A stretch of DNA of 64,000 bases from Simkaniaceae bacterium (GTDB taxonomy: Bacteria; Chlamydiota; Chlamydiia; Chlamydiales; Simkaniaceae). The stretch is taken from the NCBI GenBank assembly GCA_028281675.1, contig JANQJL010000019.1, positions 1 to 64,000 on the forward strand, written 5' to 3'. Both the position numbers and the translations under genes were made by a program. Of the stretch, positions 18,199 through 27,631 are shown in pieces. The notes below the pieces were generated by a model, which saw nothing but the letters and a program-made list of their open reading frames with translations, did not search any database and was not told where the DNA came from. Each line of letters begins with the position of its first letter. The stretch's first letter is position 1.

Positions 18199-18880
18199 CC
18201 CAAAAGCCGAGGGAATCCTCCTCGTCGATAAAGAGAAAGGACGCACCGCTTTTTTCCTCGTGAAAGTCCTCCGCAAAAAATCAGGAATTCAAAAAATAGG
18301 CCACGCGGGCATCCTTGATCCCTTTGCAACAGGTGTTATGGTGATGCTCATCGGACGTCCTTATACAAAAATCTCCGATCGATTCCTTAATGATGGAAAA
18401 GAATATATCGCAACGGTAAGGCTCGGAGAGGGAACCGACACCTTCGATTGTGAAGGGCAAATCACTCAAAGAAATGGCCGAATCCCCACTCTTTTAGAAA
18501 TTGAATCGGTTATCTCTGAGTTTCAAGGGGAAATCGAGCAAATCCCTCCGATGTTTTCCGCAAAAAAAATAGGTGGGCAAAAACTCTACCTTTTGGCACG
18601 GAAAGGGATCGAAATTGAAAGAAAACCTGTAAAAATAAAACTTGAAACGAAAATTCTTGATTATTCCTATCCCAACCTCAAAATTAAAGTTGCCTGTTCA
18701 AAAGGGACCTATATCCGCTCGATAGCCAATGACATCGGCATCAAGCTTGGCACTTTTGGTCACTTAATCGCCCTTGAAAGGACTCAAAGTGGTCCCTTCC
18801 AGCTGAAAGATTGCATTGACGCAAAATCCCTTGCTGACCCATCCTTTTCCTATATACCCTACCTAAGGAAGTCGGTATGA
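18191..18880 (+). CDS. truB: tRNA pseudouridine-55 synthase
   Basis: TruB makes the universal pseudouridine in the T-loop of tRNA. With the ATG at 18191 (GAGGAG upstream) the catalytic motif GHAGILDPFATGVM carries Asp43. YIATVRLGEGTDTFD and the C-terminal CSKGTYIRSIANDIG follow. At 229 residues it is short because it lacks a PUA domain, as in other compact forms. An upstream frame start at 18164 exists but has no better support. It overlaps rbfA by 8 bp and ribF by 4 bp. Confidence 0.94.
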   Translation: MSDPKAEGILLVDKEKGRTAFFLVKVLRKKSGIQKIGHAGILDPFATGVMVMLIGRPYTKISDRFLNDGKEYIATVRLGEGTDTFDCEGQITQRNGRIPTLLEIESVISEFQGEIEQIPPMFSAKKIGGQKLYLLARKGIEIERKPVKIKLETKILDYSYPNLKIKVACSKGTYIRSIANDIGIKLGTFGHLIALERTQSGPFQLKDCIDAKSLADPSFSYIPYLRKSV

Positions 18881-19773
18881 AGGTTGCACATTCTTTTGAT
18901 GAAATCCCCCCCCTGCAGGGACCAGTTATTCTAACAATTGGAGTCTATGATGGCCTCCATTTAGGGCATCAAGCCATTTTGAAGCAGCTCCACAAAGAGA
19001 CCCGAAAAGGGGGATCATGCGTTGTTTTAACCTTTTCCAATCACCCTTCAACCCACCTTAGACCAAACTCCCCCGCCCCTCTCATAACAACTCTAAAACA
19101 CCGACTTGAGCTTTTAAAAAAATTTGATATCGACCTTGTTATTGTCCTCCCCTTTGATACTCAGTTTGCAAATCAATCCTACAATGATTTTTTTAAAACC
19201 CTTCGCAGTTACCTCCCATTCGACCATTTAATCATTGGAGATGATGCTCGATTTGGAAAAGACCGCGCTGGAGGTCCAAATGAAGTGAAAGCACTTGGCT
19301 TTGATGTAACCTACCTTTCAAAGGAGACTTATCACAAAGAGGCAATATCAAGTGGCCTAATCCGCTCCTACTTAGAAAAAGGGGATCTCAAAAAAGTAAA
19401 AAAGATGCTTGGGCGCCCCTACTCACTCCGCCTTCCCTTCGATGTCTGCAATGTGATTCGAGAAGATGAAGTGCAATATAAATGGATCACTGGAATCGAT
19501 AAAATTTGCCTCCTCCCCTCTGCTGTTTATGCAGTCGACCTTCAAACGGAAGGGAAAAAAATTCCGGCCATCGCCTTTTATCGTGGATCGCAAAACATCA
19601 ATAAAGAAACAGAACTTTCGCTCACCCTGATCTTTGAAAAGGAGCCCCCAACCGCTGAAGAGATTGAAATCACTTTTATCTCATATCTTCATAACGAACT
19701 CGATAGCGAATCTGCTACCCCATCAAGAGCAAATTTATTAGAAACCTTAAAACCTGAATTTTTCCTCTCATGA
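18877..19773 (+). CDS. ribF: RibF-type FAD synthetase with a degenerate riboflavin-kinase domain
   Basis: The N-terminal FMN adenylyltransferase domain is well preserved: IGVYDGLHLGHQ (residues 21-32) with the HxGH-type motif, and IIGDDARFGKDRAG (about 119-132). The C-terminal part, which should be the riboflavin kinase, starts GRPYSLRLPFDVCNV (about 178) and lacks the G-x-GFPTAN phosphate-binding motif. It therefore probably makes FAD from FMN but may not phosphorylate riboflavin. The 298-residue length matches bifunctional RibF. It overlaps both neighbours by 4 bp. Confidence 0.88.
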   Translation: MKVAHSFDEIPPLQGPVILTIGVYDGLHLGHQAILKQLHKETRKGGSCVVLTFSNHPSTHLRPNSPAPLITTLKHRLELLKKFDIDLVIVLPFDTQFANQSYNDFFKTLRSYLPFDHLIIGDDARFGKDRAGGPNEVKALGFDVTYLSKETYHKEAISSGLIRSYLEKGDLKKVKKMLGRPYSLRLPFDVCNVIREDEVQYKWITGIDKICLLPSAVYAVDLQTEGKKIPAIAFYRGSQNINKETELSLTLIFEKEPPTAEEIEITFISYLHNELDSESATPSRANLLETLKPEFFLS

Positions 19774-20867
19774 GTAACCTTTCCTGTGGCATTGTTGGCC
19801 TTCCTAATGTTGGTAAATCAACACTTTTCAACGCCCTCTTAAAAAAGGTCCAAGCAGGAGCTGCTAACTTCCCCTTCTGCACAATAGAGCCTAATGTCGG
19901 TATTGTCGATGTTCCAGATCCTCGCCTTCAAACCCTTTCCGATATTTCTAAAAGTAAAAAGCTCCTTCCTGCTACAATGACCTTTGTTGATATTGCTGGC
20001 CTTGTTAAAGGGGCTTCAGCAGGAGAAGGGCTCGGCAATCAATTCCTTGCTAACATCCGGGAAACCGATGCCATTGTCCATGTGGTCCGTTGCTTTGAAG
20101 ATGATGAAGTGATCCATGTGGAAGGAAAAGTCGATCCGATCAGTGATATCGAAGTGATCAACCTTGAACTTATCCTCGCTGATCTTCAAATGACCGACAA
20201 CAGCCTCCAAAAACTTGAAAGGCAAGCCAAAGGAAATAAAGATCTCATTCCTACCCTTGAAGCGTTGAAAAAGGTTCAAGCGCATCTCAATGAAAACCAG
20301 CCTGTCCGTTCTCTTGATCTCACAAAAGAAGAGCAAGAGCTCTTAAAACCTTACCACTTCATCACTGCAAAGAAAGTGATCTATGCTGCAAATCTTTCTG
20401 AAGATGACGTTGTCTCTCTAGATAGCCCTCACTATAAAACAGTTCTCGACTATGCAGCAAAGGAAAATAGCCAAGTGGTCCCCTTCTGCGCGAAGCTTGA
20501 AGAAGAGCTTGCACAGCTCTCCGATGAAGAGTCTAAAGAATACCTTGAGACTCTCGGATTAAACGAGCCAGGGCTTAATCGCCTCATTAAAGTGGGTTTC
20601 GAAACCCTTGGACTTATCACTTTCCTTACCACAGGGGAACAAGAAACCCGCGCGTGGACCATCCCTTCTGGCGCTACTGCCCAAGAAGCGGCTGGCAAAA
20701 TTCACACTGACATCCAAAAGGGGTTTATCCGCGCTGAGGTTGTCACCTTTGATGATATGGTCACGCATTCAGGGCGTACCAAAGCCAAAGAAGCAGGCGT
20801 CGCCCGCTCCGAAGGAAAAGAGTATCTCATCCAAGATGGCGACGTCGTCCTCTTCTTCCACAACTGA
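19770..20867 (+). CDS. ychF: Ribosome-binding ATPase YchF (Obg/YchF family)
   Basis: YchF is a P-loop NTPase that prefers ATP and binds the 50S subunit. G1 is [14 protein letters not shown] (residues 10-23), followed by [18 protein letters not shown] and the G3 [16 protein letters not shown]. The coiled-coil insert (about 140-200) and a C-terminal TGS domain ([15 protein letters not shown] onward) complete it. The length of 365 is standard. It is the last gene of the operon and is followed by repeat copy B. Confidence 0.96.
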   Translation: MSNLSCGIVGLPNVGKSTLFNALLKKVQAGAANFPFCTIEPNVGIVDVPDPRLQTLSDISKSKKLLPATMTFVDIAGLVKGASAGEGLGNQFLANIRETDAIVHVVRCFEDDEVIHVEGKVDPISDIEVINLELILADLQMTDNSLQKLERQAKGNKDLIPTLEALKKVQAHLNENQPVRSLDLTKEEQELLKPYHFITAKKVIYAANLSEDDVVSLDSPHYKTVLDYAAKENSQVVPFCAKLEEELAQLSDEESKEYLETLGLNEPGLNRLIKVGFETLGLITFLTTGEQETRAWTIPSGATAQEAAGKIHTDIQKGFIRAEVVTFDDMVTHSGRTKAKEAGVARSEGKEYLIQDGDVVLFFHN

Positions 20868-21265
20868 TGAAAGTCTTTCCTTTTACCCGTGAGTGCCACC
20901 TATTTTTGCCTTTAGCACTTCATAAATGAGTGAGATTTTTTGAGTCAAAACGCAGGGCAGCTCCTAAGAGCTGTTCAAGCTTTTGAACCAAAAAAGATTG
21001 CTTATTTATGTAGATGATAAAGGTAGGGATTTTTTCTGAAAGTTTTTTTATTTGTGTTAGGTTATACAGTAAAGCTCTTATTGAGAGCCGACTAACACGG
21101 CAGCCATCCTTCTGAATCAGCGAATCTACTTCGCTTCTCACCTTCGCCAAGGTGGCCACCTTGGCTCGGCGCTCAGCTTGTATCTCCGCTAATTCAAAAG
21201 GCCGCTGCCGCGAAATAGGTCGCATTCACGGGTTTAAAGCAACCGCTTAATCTTTAGAGAACTGC
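20868..21265. other. 398-bp interval with repeat copy B and a 101-codon minus-strand frame
   Basis: Positions 20891-20941 are copy B of the dispersed repeat also seen at 7125-7216. Its last bases (GCACTTCATAAATGAGTGAG then six T) could form a weak terminator-like hairpin for ychF. A minus-strand frame at 20920-21225 begins MRPISRQRPFELAEIQAERRA; it has no ribosome binding site and its end is formed by the repeat, so I do not accept it as a gene with confidence. The stretch also contains a perfect 18-bp palindrome, CCAAGGTGGCCACCTTGG (about 21148-21165). It reads like a decayed or repetitive segment. Confidence 0.45.
20891..20941 (+). repeat. Dispersed noncoding repeat, copy B
   Basis: This matches the minus strand of 7166-7216 at 47 of 51 positions and begins 23 bp after the ychF stop codon. 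Both copies end in ATGAGTGAGATT plus a T run. The conservation between distant noncoding sites suggests a shared origin or a functional 3-prime element. Confidence 0.65.
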
Positions 21266-22474
21266 TTAGTGATAAATGAGGTATTTCTCACGAACTTTTT
21301 TGAATTGCTCCCGCTCATTTTGCCCATAAGCAATCATTTTCCAAGCAGCATACCGCTCATAAAACATGAGACGATAGATCTCGTCGTTCCCATTTGCGAG
21401 ATTAAAAAGTCTTTTTTTACTTCCATTCACTTTTTGAAGATAACCCTTTGTTTCGTTTGGATAGAGGCTCTTTAAGATTCCCATGAGTAAATATTGTACA
21501 CTTAAAGGCTTATAGCGGCGGATATCAGTCACCCGAATAAGAACACCATGACAATCCTTATCTTTCATCGGCCCATAAAAAGGGCGATAATGAAAAGGAA
21601 AGAAGTGGACACCGGGAAGTCTTTGGCTGTTAAGTTTGTTAGCAAACGCTTCTGCATCAATCCATGGAGCACCCACCACTTTAAAGGGAAGGGTATATCC
21701 GATCCCAATATTGACGATACTGAGTTCTCCGATACTCCCCGTCGATGCACAAAAAAGAGGGGTATCTGCTTCTGGAATATGGGGGCTCGTCGGAATCCAT
21801 GTAAGTTCCGTCTCCTTAAATGACATTGTCCGTTTCCACCCTTTCATAGGGACGACTGTGAGCAGACATCCAATCTTGTATTCTTCATTAAAGTAGGCAG
21901 CCAGTTCGCCAATGGTCATCCCATGGCAGTAAGGGACATTGATATAGCCAATATAAGAACGCCATTTTTCCTCAAGGACCGCTCCATCGACAATCACCCC
22001 ATTAATTGGATTAGGACGATCGAAAACAATGACAGGGATTTTTCTTTTTGCCGCCTCTTCCATCGCATAGAAAAGGGTAGTAGCATAGGTATAGGGGCGA
22101 ATTCCAATGTCCTGAATATCATAGACCAACACGTCGATCCCACTCAGCATTTCCTCTGTGGGACGGCGAGTTTTTCCATGTAGGCTATAAAGAGAAAGGT
22201 TTTCTATCTTTCCATCTTTAATCTTCTCCCAGGCATATCCACTTCCATTCCACCCATGTTCGGGGCAAAAAAGAGCGACGAGCTTCATCCCATTTTTCTG
22301 AAGAATATCAACCGTTGGGGTGAGATTTTTATCAACACCCGTTTGATTGCTGATTAGCCCAATCCGCTTATTCCGGATCTTTTTGTCATACCCTTCTTTA
22401 AAGAAAGTATCGACACCCAGATCAACGGATCCAAACAGAGGAAAAATCATGAGAAGAAAAATGATTGTGCGCAT
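21266..22474 (-). CDS. NamZ-like exo-beta-N-acetylmuramidase (DUF1343), secreted
   Basis: The family removes terminal MurNAc from peptidoglycan fragments. Diagnostic segments are NKRIGLISNQTGVDKNLTPTV, LFCPEHGWNGSG, SLYSLHGKTRRPTEEML, DVLVYDIQDIGIRPYTYATT and FDRPNPINGVIVDGAVL. I place the start at the ATG at 22474 (402 residues), because it is preceded by AAAGGG and is followed by a signal peptide, MRTIIFLLMIFPLFGSVDLG. The frame runs open 51 codons farther up without support. It is divergent from putA (95 bp apart). In a chlamydia it would recover amino sugars from the thin septal peptidoglycan or from other bacteria in the host; that is inference. Confidence 0.85.
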   Translation of the reverse strand: MRTIIFLLMIFPLFGSVDLGVDTFFKEGYDKKIRNKRIGLISNQTGVDKNLTPTVDILQKNGMKLVALFCPEHGWNGSGYAWEKIKDGKIENLSLYSLHGKTRRPTEEMLSGIDVLVYDIQDIGIRPYTYATTLFYAMEEAAKRKIPVIVFDRPNPINGVIVDGAVLEEKWRSYIGYINVPYCHGMTIGELAAYFNEEYKIGCLLTVVPMKGWKRTMSFKETELTWIPTSPHIPEADTPLFCASTGSIGELSIVNIGIGYTLPFKVVGAPWIDAEAFANKLNSQRLPGVHFFPFHYRPFYGPMKDKDCHGVLIRVTDIRRYKPLSVQYLLMGILKSLYPNETKGYLQKVNGSKKRLFNLANGNDEIYRLMFYERYAAWKMIAYGQNEREQFKKVREKYLIYH

Positions 22475-22569
22475 CGATAAACCCTTTATCGAAAAGGATA
22501 GGGAAAAATTGATTTTTTGTGTACAAGAACAGTTACGAGGGAGTGTGTATTCCTGCAATAGAGACGTAA

Positions 22570-25500
22570 ATGGCAGATAGGCAAAGTGAAACAAAACAGA
22601 TGCATCTTGCGCGTGACCTTTTAGCATCGGTCATGGGAGCTCCCCTGACCCTTGAAGAGAGAGTGAGAAAAACGATTGAGCTCGTTGCCCTTATTTTGAG
22701 TGAATCTAATCGACAACTCACTAAGGAAGAAAAAAGGAGGCATGATGAACTTCAACGAATGGTCAACGACCCCATCGGAAAAGTTTTCTTAACAGCGATG
22801 ACAGATCAATGTTTCCGCTCTACAAACCATGAGCGGATTGCTGAGCAGGTGGTCTATCTTCTACATCTCTATGGAATTCCTAAGTTCTTCTCTCCAATGA
22901 AACGACTTCAACTCTATTTCTTTAAGATTTTAGGAGATAAATTCGCAAAAATTTTGGTTCCTATCGCCATTTGGTTCCTTCAAAAAGAGGCCTCATCGGT
23001 TATTGTCCCCGGAGAAAAGAGTTCCCTCAACCGTCATATTAAAAAACGGAGAGGACAAGGGGTCCGCTTGAATCTCAATCACCTTGGCGCACCGATTCTT
23101 GGAGAAGAGGAAGCGGCTCGCCGTCTAAATATTTATCTTGAAGACCTGAAAAACCCTCTCATCGATTATATTTCGATCAAACTTTCAACGATTTACTCTC
23201 AAATCAATCTCCTCTCTTATGAAAATACCCTAAATGACATAGCAGAAAGACTTAGAGAGCTTTATCGAGCCGCTATGGAAAATACAATCAAACAAAAGGA
23301 TGGGAGAAAATCTCAAAAATTTGTCAATCTTGACATGGAAGGATATAAGGATCTTCACCTTACAAAAGACCTCTTTATGAAGGTCCTCAGTGAGCATGAG
23401 TTTAAAACCCTTTCTGCTGGAATTGTCCTCCAAGCCTACCTTCCCGATAGTCATCCAATCCAAAAAGAACTCACCGAATGGGCCATGGAACGGGTGAAAA
23501 ATGGGGGCGCTCCGATTAAGATTCGGATCGTTAAGGGAGCAAATATAGCCATGGAGGAGCATGAAGCTTCCCTTAATGGATGGCCTCAAGCTCCTTATAA
23601 TACAAAGATCCACACCGATGCCAATTATAAACGGATGGTCCTTTATGGTTGCGAACCTGACCATGCCCGTGCCGTCCATATTGGAATTGCTTCTCATAAC
23701 CTCTTCGATATCGCCTTTGCGATGATCCTCCGTCTGGAAAATCGGGTGGAAAGAGAGACTACCTTTGAAATGTTTGAAGGAGTGGCCGACCATACGCGCC
23801 GCGTTGTCCAAAAGCTCACCGGAGATGTCCTTCTCTATTGCGCTGTTGCTAAAAAAGAAGATTTCCAAAGCGCCCTCGCCTATCTCACCCGCCGCCTCGA
23901 TGAAAATACGGGAGCAGAAAATTTTCTTGCCCATAGCTTTGAACTGAAAGAAGGAACAAAAGAGTGGGAAATTCAATCAGCTCTTTTCTCTGAAAGCTGC
24001 AAGTTAAAAGATGTCGTAGAAACTTCTCCTCGAAAAACCCAAAACCGCCAGGAATCGCCAATCCACCTCGATTTTAATGCTCCCTTTGAAAATGAAGCCG
24101 ATACCGACTTTTCCCTTCCCCATAATCAGAAGTGGGCCGAAGAGATCCTCGACAAATGGAAAGAGAAAAAAATCGATCCGATTCCACTCGTTATTGATGG
24201 AGAAGAGCTCCATACGCAAGAGGAAGGGAAAGGGTATGATCCCTCGAGCCCCGGCCATCCCTATTATACCTACTCTAAAGGTGGGATGGAGGAGATAGAC
24301 CAGGCAATTTCTTGCGCAAAAAAGGAAGAGAGTGATTGGGCAAATACTCCCATAGAAGAGCGGTCCCTTCTCCTTTCAAAAGCTGCACAACAACTTCGAG
24401 AAAATCGGGGCGACCAAATTGGCTCCATAGTTGGAGATGGAGGGAAAACCGTTCAAGAAGCCGATATGGAACTTTCTAAAGCGATTGATTTTGCAGAATA
24501 TTATCTCCGCTCGATGAGACAGTACGCGACTCATCCCGATATCGAGTGGACACCCAAAGGGACCATCCTTGTTGCTTCCCCTTGGAATTTCCCAAAAGCC
24601 ATTCCTGCAGGAGGCATTTTTGCTGCTCTTGTCACAGGAAACTGTGTTCTCTTTAAGCCAGCACCTGAAGCTGTCATGACAGGTTATTATTTAGCAAAAG
24701 CTCTATGGAACGCTGGGATCCCGAAAAAAGTCTTCCAGTTTATCAATTGCGACGATGACCCTGTTGGCTCTAAACTCATCCAAGATAAGCGGGTCAATGC
24801 CGTCATCTTAACAGGGGCAACAGCTACAGCAAAACTTTTTATGAAAATGAATCCTGGAATCGATCTTTCCGCAGAAACGGGTGGGAAAAATGCGCTGATT
24901 ATCACCGCTCTCTCTGATCGCAATCTCGCCATTAAAGAGCTCGTTCAATCGGCCTTTGGACATAGTGGTCAAAAATGTAGCGCCGCCTCCCTTGCCATCT
25001 TAGAAAAAGAGGTCTACGATGATCCTCACTTTATGCAGCAACTCCGCGACGCTACTGCGAGCTTAAAAGTAGGCTCTCCTTGGGATTTAAAAAATAAAAT
25101 GACTCCCCTGATTAATCCTCCGAATGAAACATTGCATCGTGGATTGACTACTTTAGAGCCTGGCGAATCGTGGCTCTTAGAGCCAAAAGTCGATCCCCAT
25201 AATCCTCATCTATGGACTCCCGGGATTAAACTCGGCGTTCAGCGGGGAAACTTCACCCAAAAAAACGAGCTTTTTGGTCCCGTTCTTGGTCTGATCCGCG
25301 CTGATAATCTCGATCAAGCTATCCATATTGCAAACTCAACCGTTTACGGGCTCACTTCAGGAATCCATTCTCTCGACAGACGGGAACAGAAAAAGTGGCG
25401 ACGTCTCATCATCGCCGGAAACTGCTATATCAACCGAACTATTACCGGATCAATTGTCCGCCGCCAAGCCTTTGGAGGGATAAAAAACAGCTCCTTCGGC

Positions 25501-26190
25501 CGTGGTTCCAAAGCAGGAGGACCTAACTACCTCACACAATTCATGCATGCAAAGCAAATTGGAATTCCTAAAGAAAAGTTCCCTATTAGCAACTGGGTCA
25601 ATAACCTTACGACCTACCTGGAAAAGTTTGATCTTTCCGCGGAAGACCTCGGGATTTGGTATGCAAGTATTTCGAGCTACGCCTATCATTGGCAACAATT
25701 TAGACGAGACAAAGATCAATCGAAAGTTATTGGAGAGGATAATTTTTTCCGCTACCTGCCCCACAAAAAAATGGTCTTTCGAATCACCCCTGAAGATAAC
25801 CCTCTCGACTATCTCCGCGTCTTTGCAGCAGCGCTCACGACTGAAACCCGCCTTGAAATCAGCTGGGAGAAAAATCAAGATGCCAAAGTACGCCAAGCTA
25901 ACTGGGAAGGTCTCCTTCCGATCTTTAATATTATCGAAGAAGAGGAGAAAACATTTATTGAGCGGATGAAACACGGTCACGTTAAACGGATCCGCATGCT
26001 TAGCAAACCCTCTTCCACCTTAAAAAAGGCTACTGCTGAAATCGCCTCTTATATCGATCACGCCCCCGTTCTTGCTAATGGCCGGATTGAGCTCCTCCAC
26101 TACCTTCGGGAGGTCTCTCTTTCAATCTCCTATCACCGCTATGGTAACCTTGGTCTCCGCGAGGGAGAGCTGCGGCGCCCTCTCCTCTAA
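22570..26190 (+). CDS. putA: Bifunctional proline dehydrogenase / 1-pyrroline-5-carboxylate dehydrogenase
   Basis: The enzyme oxidises proline to glutamate. The N-terminal half is an FAD-dependent proline dehydrogenase barrel: VNLDMEGYKD (about 249-258), AGIVLQAYLPDS, and IRIVKGANIAMEEHEASLNG with the flavin and substrate residues. The C-terminal half is an aldehyde dehydrogenase, with GTILVASPWNFP, LSAETGGKNALI (general-base Glu near 768) and GHSGQKCSAASL (catalytic Cys near 802). A further 200-residue C-terminal region closes it. No N-terminal DNA-binding domain of the E. coli type is present, so it should not autoregulate. It would let the symbiont burn host proline through the respiratory chain. 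Confidence 0.93.
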   Translation: MADRQSETKQMHLARDLLASVMGAPLTLEERVRKTIELVALILSESNRQLTKEEKRRHDELQRMVNDPIGKVFLTAMTDQCFRSTNHERIAEQVVYLLHLYGIPKFFSPMKRLQLYFFKILGDKFAKILVPIAIWFLQKEASSVIVPGEKSSLNRHIKKRRGQGVRLNLNHLGAPILGEEEAARRLNIYLEDLKNPLIDYISIKLSTIYSQINLLSYENTLNDIAERLRELYRAAMENTIKQKDGRKSQKFVNLDMEGYKDLHLTKDLFMKVLSEHEFKTLSAGIVLQAYLPDSHPIQKELTEWAMERVKNGGAPIKIRIVKGANIAMEEHEASLNGWPQAPYNTKIHTDANYKRMVLYGCEPDHARAVHIGIASHNLFDIAFAMILRLENRVERETTFEMFEGVADHTRRVVQKLTGDVLLYCAVAKKEDFQSALAYLTRRLDENTGAENFLAHSFELKEGTKEWEIQSALFSESCKLKDVVETSPRKTQNRQESPIHLDFNAPFENEADTDFSLPHNQKWAEEILDKWKEKKIDPIPLVIDGEELHTQEEGKGYDPSSPGHPYYTYSKGGMEEIDQAISCAKKEESDWANTPIEERSLLLSKAAQQLRENRGDQIGSIVGDGGKTVQEADMELSKAIDFAEYYLRSMRQYATHPDIEWTPKGTILVASPWNFPKAIPAGGIFAALVTGNCVLFKPAPEAVMTGYYLAKALWNAGIPKKVFQFINCDDDPVGSKLIQDKRVNAVILTGATATAKLFMKMNPGIDLSAETGGKNALIITALSDRNLAIKELVQSAFGHSGQKCSAASLAILEKEVYDDPHFMQQLRDATASLKVGSPWDLKNKMTPLINPPNETLHRGLTTLEPGESWLLEPKVDPHNPHLWTPGIKLGVQRGNFTQKNELFGPVLGLIRADNLDQAIHIANSTVYGLTSGIHSLDRREQKKWRRLIIAGNCYINRTITGSIVRRQAFGGIKNSSFGRGSKAGGPNYLTQFMHAKQIGIPKEKFPISNWVNNLTTYLEKFDLSAEDLGIWYASISSYAYHWQQFRRDKDQSKVIGEDNFFRYLPHKKMVFRITPEDNPLDYLRVFAAALTTETRLEISWEKNQDAKVRQANWEGLLPIFNIIEEEEKTFIERMKHGHVKRIRMLSKPSSTLKKATAEIASYIDHAPVLANGRIELLHYLREVSLSISYHRYGNLGLREGELRRPLL

Positions 26191-26286
26191 TGGGGCTGCT
26201 TAAGAACGTCCCCTAATTAGTTTTTATTTGCCTTAAACAGAACGTTCTATTATACTCTTTTGAAAATTTAATTAAAAGCGAAATTT

Positions 26287-27615
26287 ATGATTGGCATTTG
26301 GGCTATCTGTCATAACCTTGGAATGTTTCTTTCTCAGCAAGATATAACTACTCAAGCCGCTATATCATTGAATCGCTCTAGTGGAATAAACGATAAAGCA
26401 TTTAATCTCAGCAGAGGAATTAATTCTGTTAATGCAAGCAATATTGACTCTATTAAAGGCTTTATCTTTCCTATACTTCTACTCATATCTTCTGCTGTTC
26501 TCAAAAAAAGTTTTAAAAAATCCCCAAAGTCTATAGCTCATCTCACCCACAAGGAGCTTGTTCTTGGTACTTATTCATATATGCCAACACTCGCAATTAA
26601 AATCGCTCTTTACGCTGCTAGAAAAAACGCCCGTGTGAATATGGAAAATCGAACAGAGCGGACCCTTTATATTATTTCATCGGTTGCCCTTGCTGCTCTT
26701 CTCCTCCCTCTCTTTATAAAAGTCCGGAAAAAAAATTATTCAATCAACCTTCCAGGAATGATTAAATATTCTCTCACTCAAATCACCCTTAGGATTTTTG
26801 TAGCCGAATTCTTTGCATGGGATGCAAAGAAAATTACAGAATACATAAAAAATACAACCGATCCAGACAGGATTGAGACGTTGGCTGAAAATTATACAGA
26901 ACTAGCTAAGATCGGATATGGCGCAAGAGAAGCCTTACTTGATAAGTTTGTTAAGGTAATCAATAATGCATTGCTAGGACGCACCGATTGGCAAGGCTGG
27001 ATGTGCACTGCACCGATCAATCCTGAGAAAATTAAACTGCCAACCCCAATAGTAAAACTACCGCAGTTAATTTTAATTGACGCCTTGGATTTATCTGTGA
27101 AAAAAGCACAAAGAAAAAATATCTTAAAGCAACAGCTAAAATCTCTTTTAAGACAACAAACATCCTTTCTTACACATCATCTTAAGCTCCTTGAAAATTG
27201 CACTCCTGAGAAACAACTCGCATGGAATATCTGTCTCAGTGCTGCTGAACAACCCCAGATCTGGCCTATTTCCTTAACCCAAGATCACCTCAATCTATTT
27301 AATGATCAAAAAAGTATTAGACTTATCTACTCTTACTATAAAGACAGTCCACTATTCTCTCTCTTAGAAAAGAGCATCAAATCAAACCTGAAAGGAAAGT
27401 TCACCAAGCAGGACCTTTCAGAAGTCGTGTCCCCTACCGAACCACAAGACAACCGGAAAAGTTGCTTGCATTGGTCTCGGTTCTACGCTCAAAACAAAGA
27501 TGCTTGGAACAAGCTCGGAATTTTTGAAAGGTGGAAAATATCTCAACTCTTCAAAAAACATCTGCCTACCAGTTCTGCCTACCGGCTTAAGATTGATTCA
27601 TTTTTGAGGGCGTGA
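26287..27615 (+). CDS. Uncharacterised membrane protein, 442 residues
   Basis: I do not recognise a family. Two hydrophobic segments are clear, about residues 58-74 (KGFIFPILLLISSAVL) and 126-147 (TLYIISSVALAALLLPLFIKVR), separated by a basic, Ser/Lys-rich stretch. The remaining 290 residues are soluble, helical and lysine-rich. The two segments are too far apart for the closely paired hydrophobic lobe of classical chlamydial Inc proteins. An AT-rich upstream region with TATTATACT suggests its own promoter. Composition (Lys, Asn, Ile) differs from the neighbouring housekeeping genes, consistent with a lineage-specific protein. Confidence 0.65.
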   Translation: MIGIWAICHNLGMFLSQQDITTQAAISLNRSSGINDKAFNLSRGINSVNASNIDSIKGFIFPILLLISSAVLKKSFKKSPKSIAHLTHKELVLGTYSYMPTLAIKIALYAARKNARVNMENRTERTLYIISSVALAALLLPLFIKVRKKNYSINLPGMIKYSLTQITLRIFVAEFFAWDAKKITEYIKNTTDPDRIETLAENYTELAKIGYGAREALLDKFVKVINNALLGRTDWQGWMCTAPINPEKIKLPTPIVKLPQLILIDALDLSVKKAQRKNILKQQLKSLLRQQTSFLTHHLKLLENCTPEKQLAWNICLSAAEQPQIWPISLTQDHLNLFNDQKSIRLIYSYYKDSPLFSLLEKSIKSNLKGKFTKQDLSEVVSPTEPQDNRKSCLHWSRFYAQNKDAWNKLGIFERWKISQLFKKHLPTSSAYRLKIDSFLRA

Positions 27616-27631
27616 TACCCTTGAAACCGCT

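Noticed and set aside
20920..21225. 101-codon minus-strand frame as a gene
   Set aside because: No ribosome binding site, its 3-prime end is made by a dispersed repeat, and no family is recognised; kept only as part of the intergenic description.
26287..27615. Inc-type inclusion membrane protein
   Set aside because: The two hydrophobic segments are about 50 residues apart, not the close bilobed pair that defines Inc proteins.
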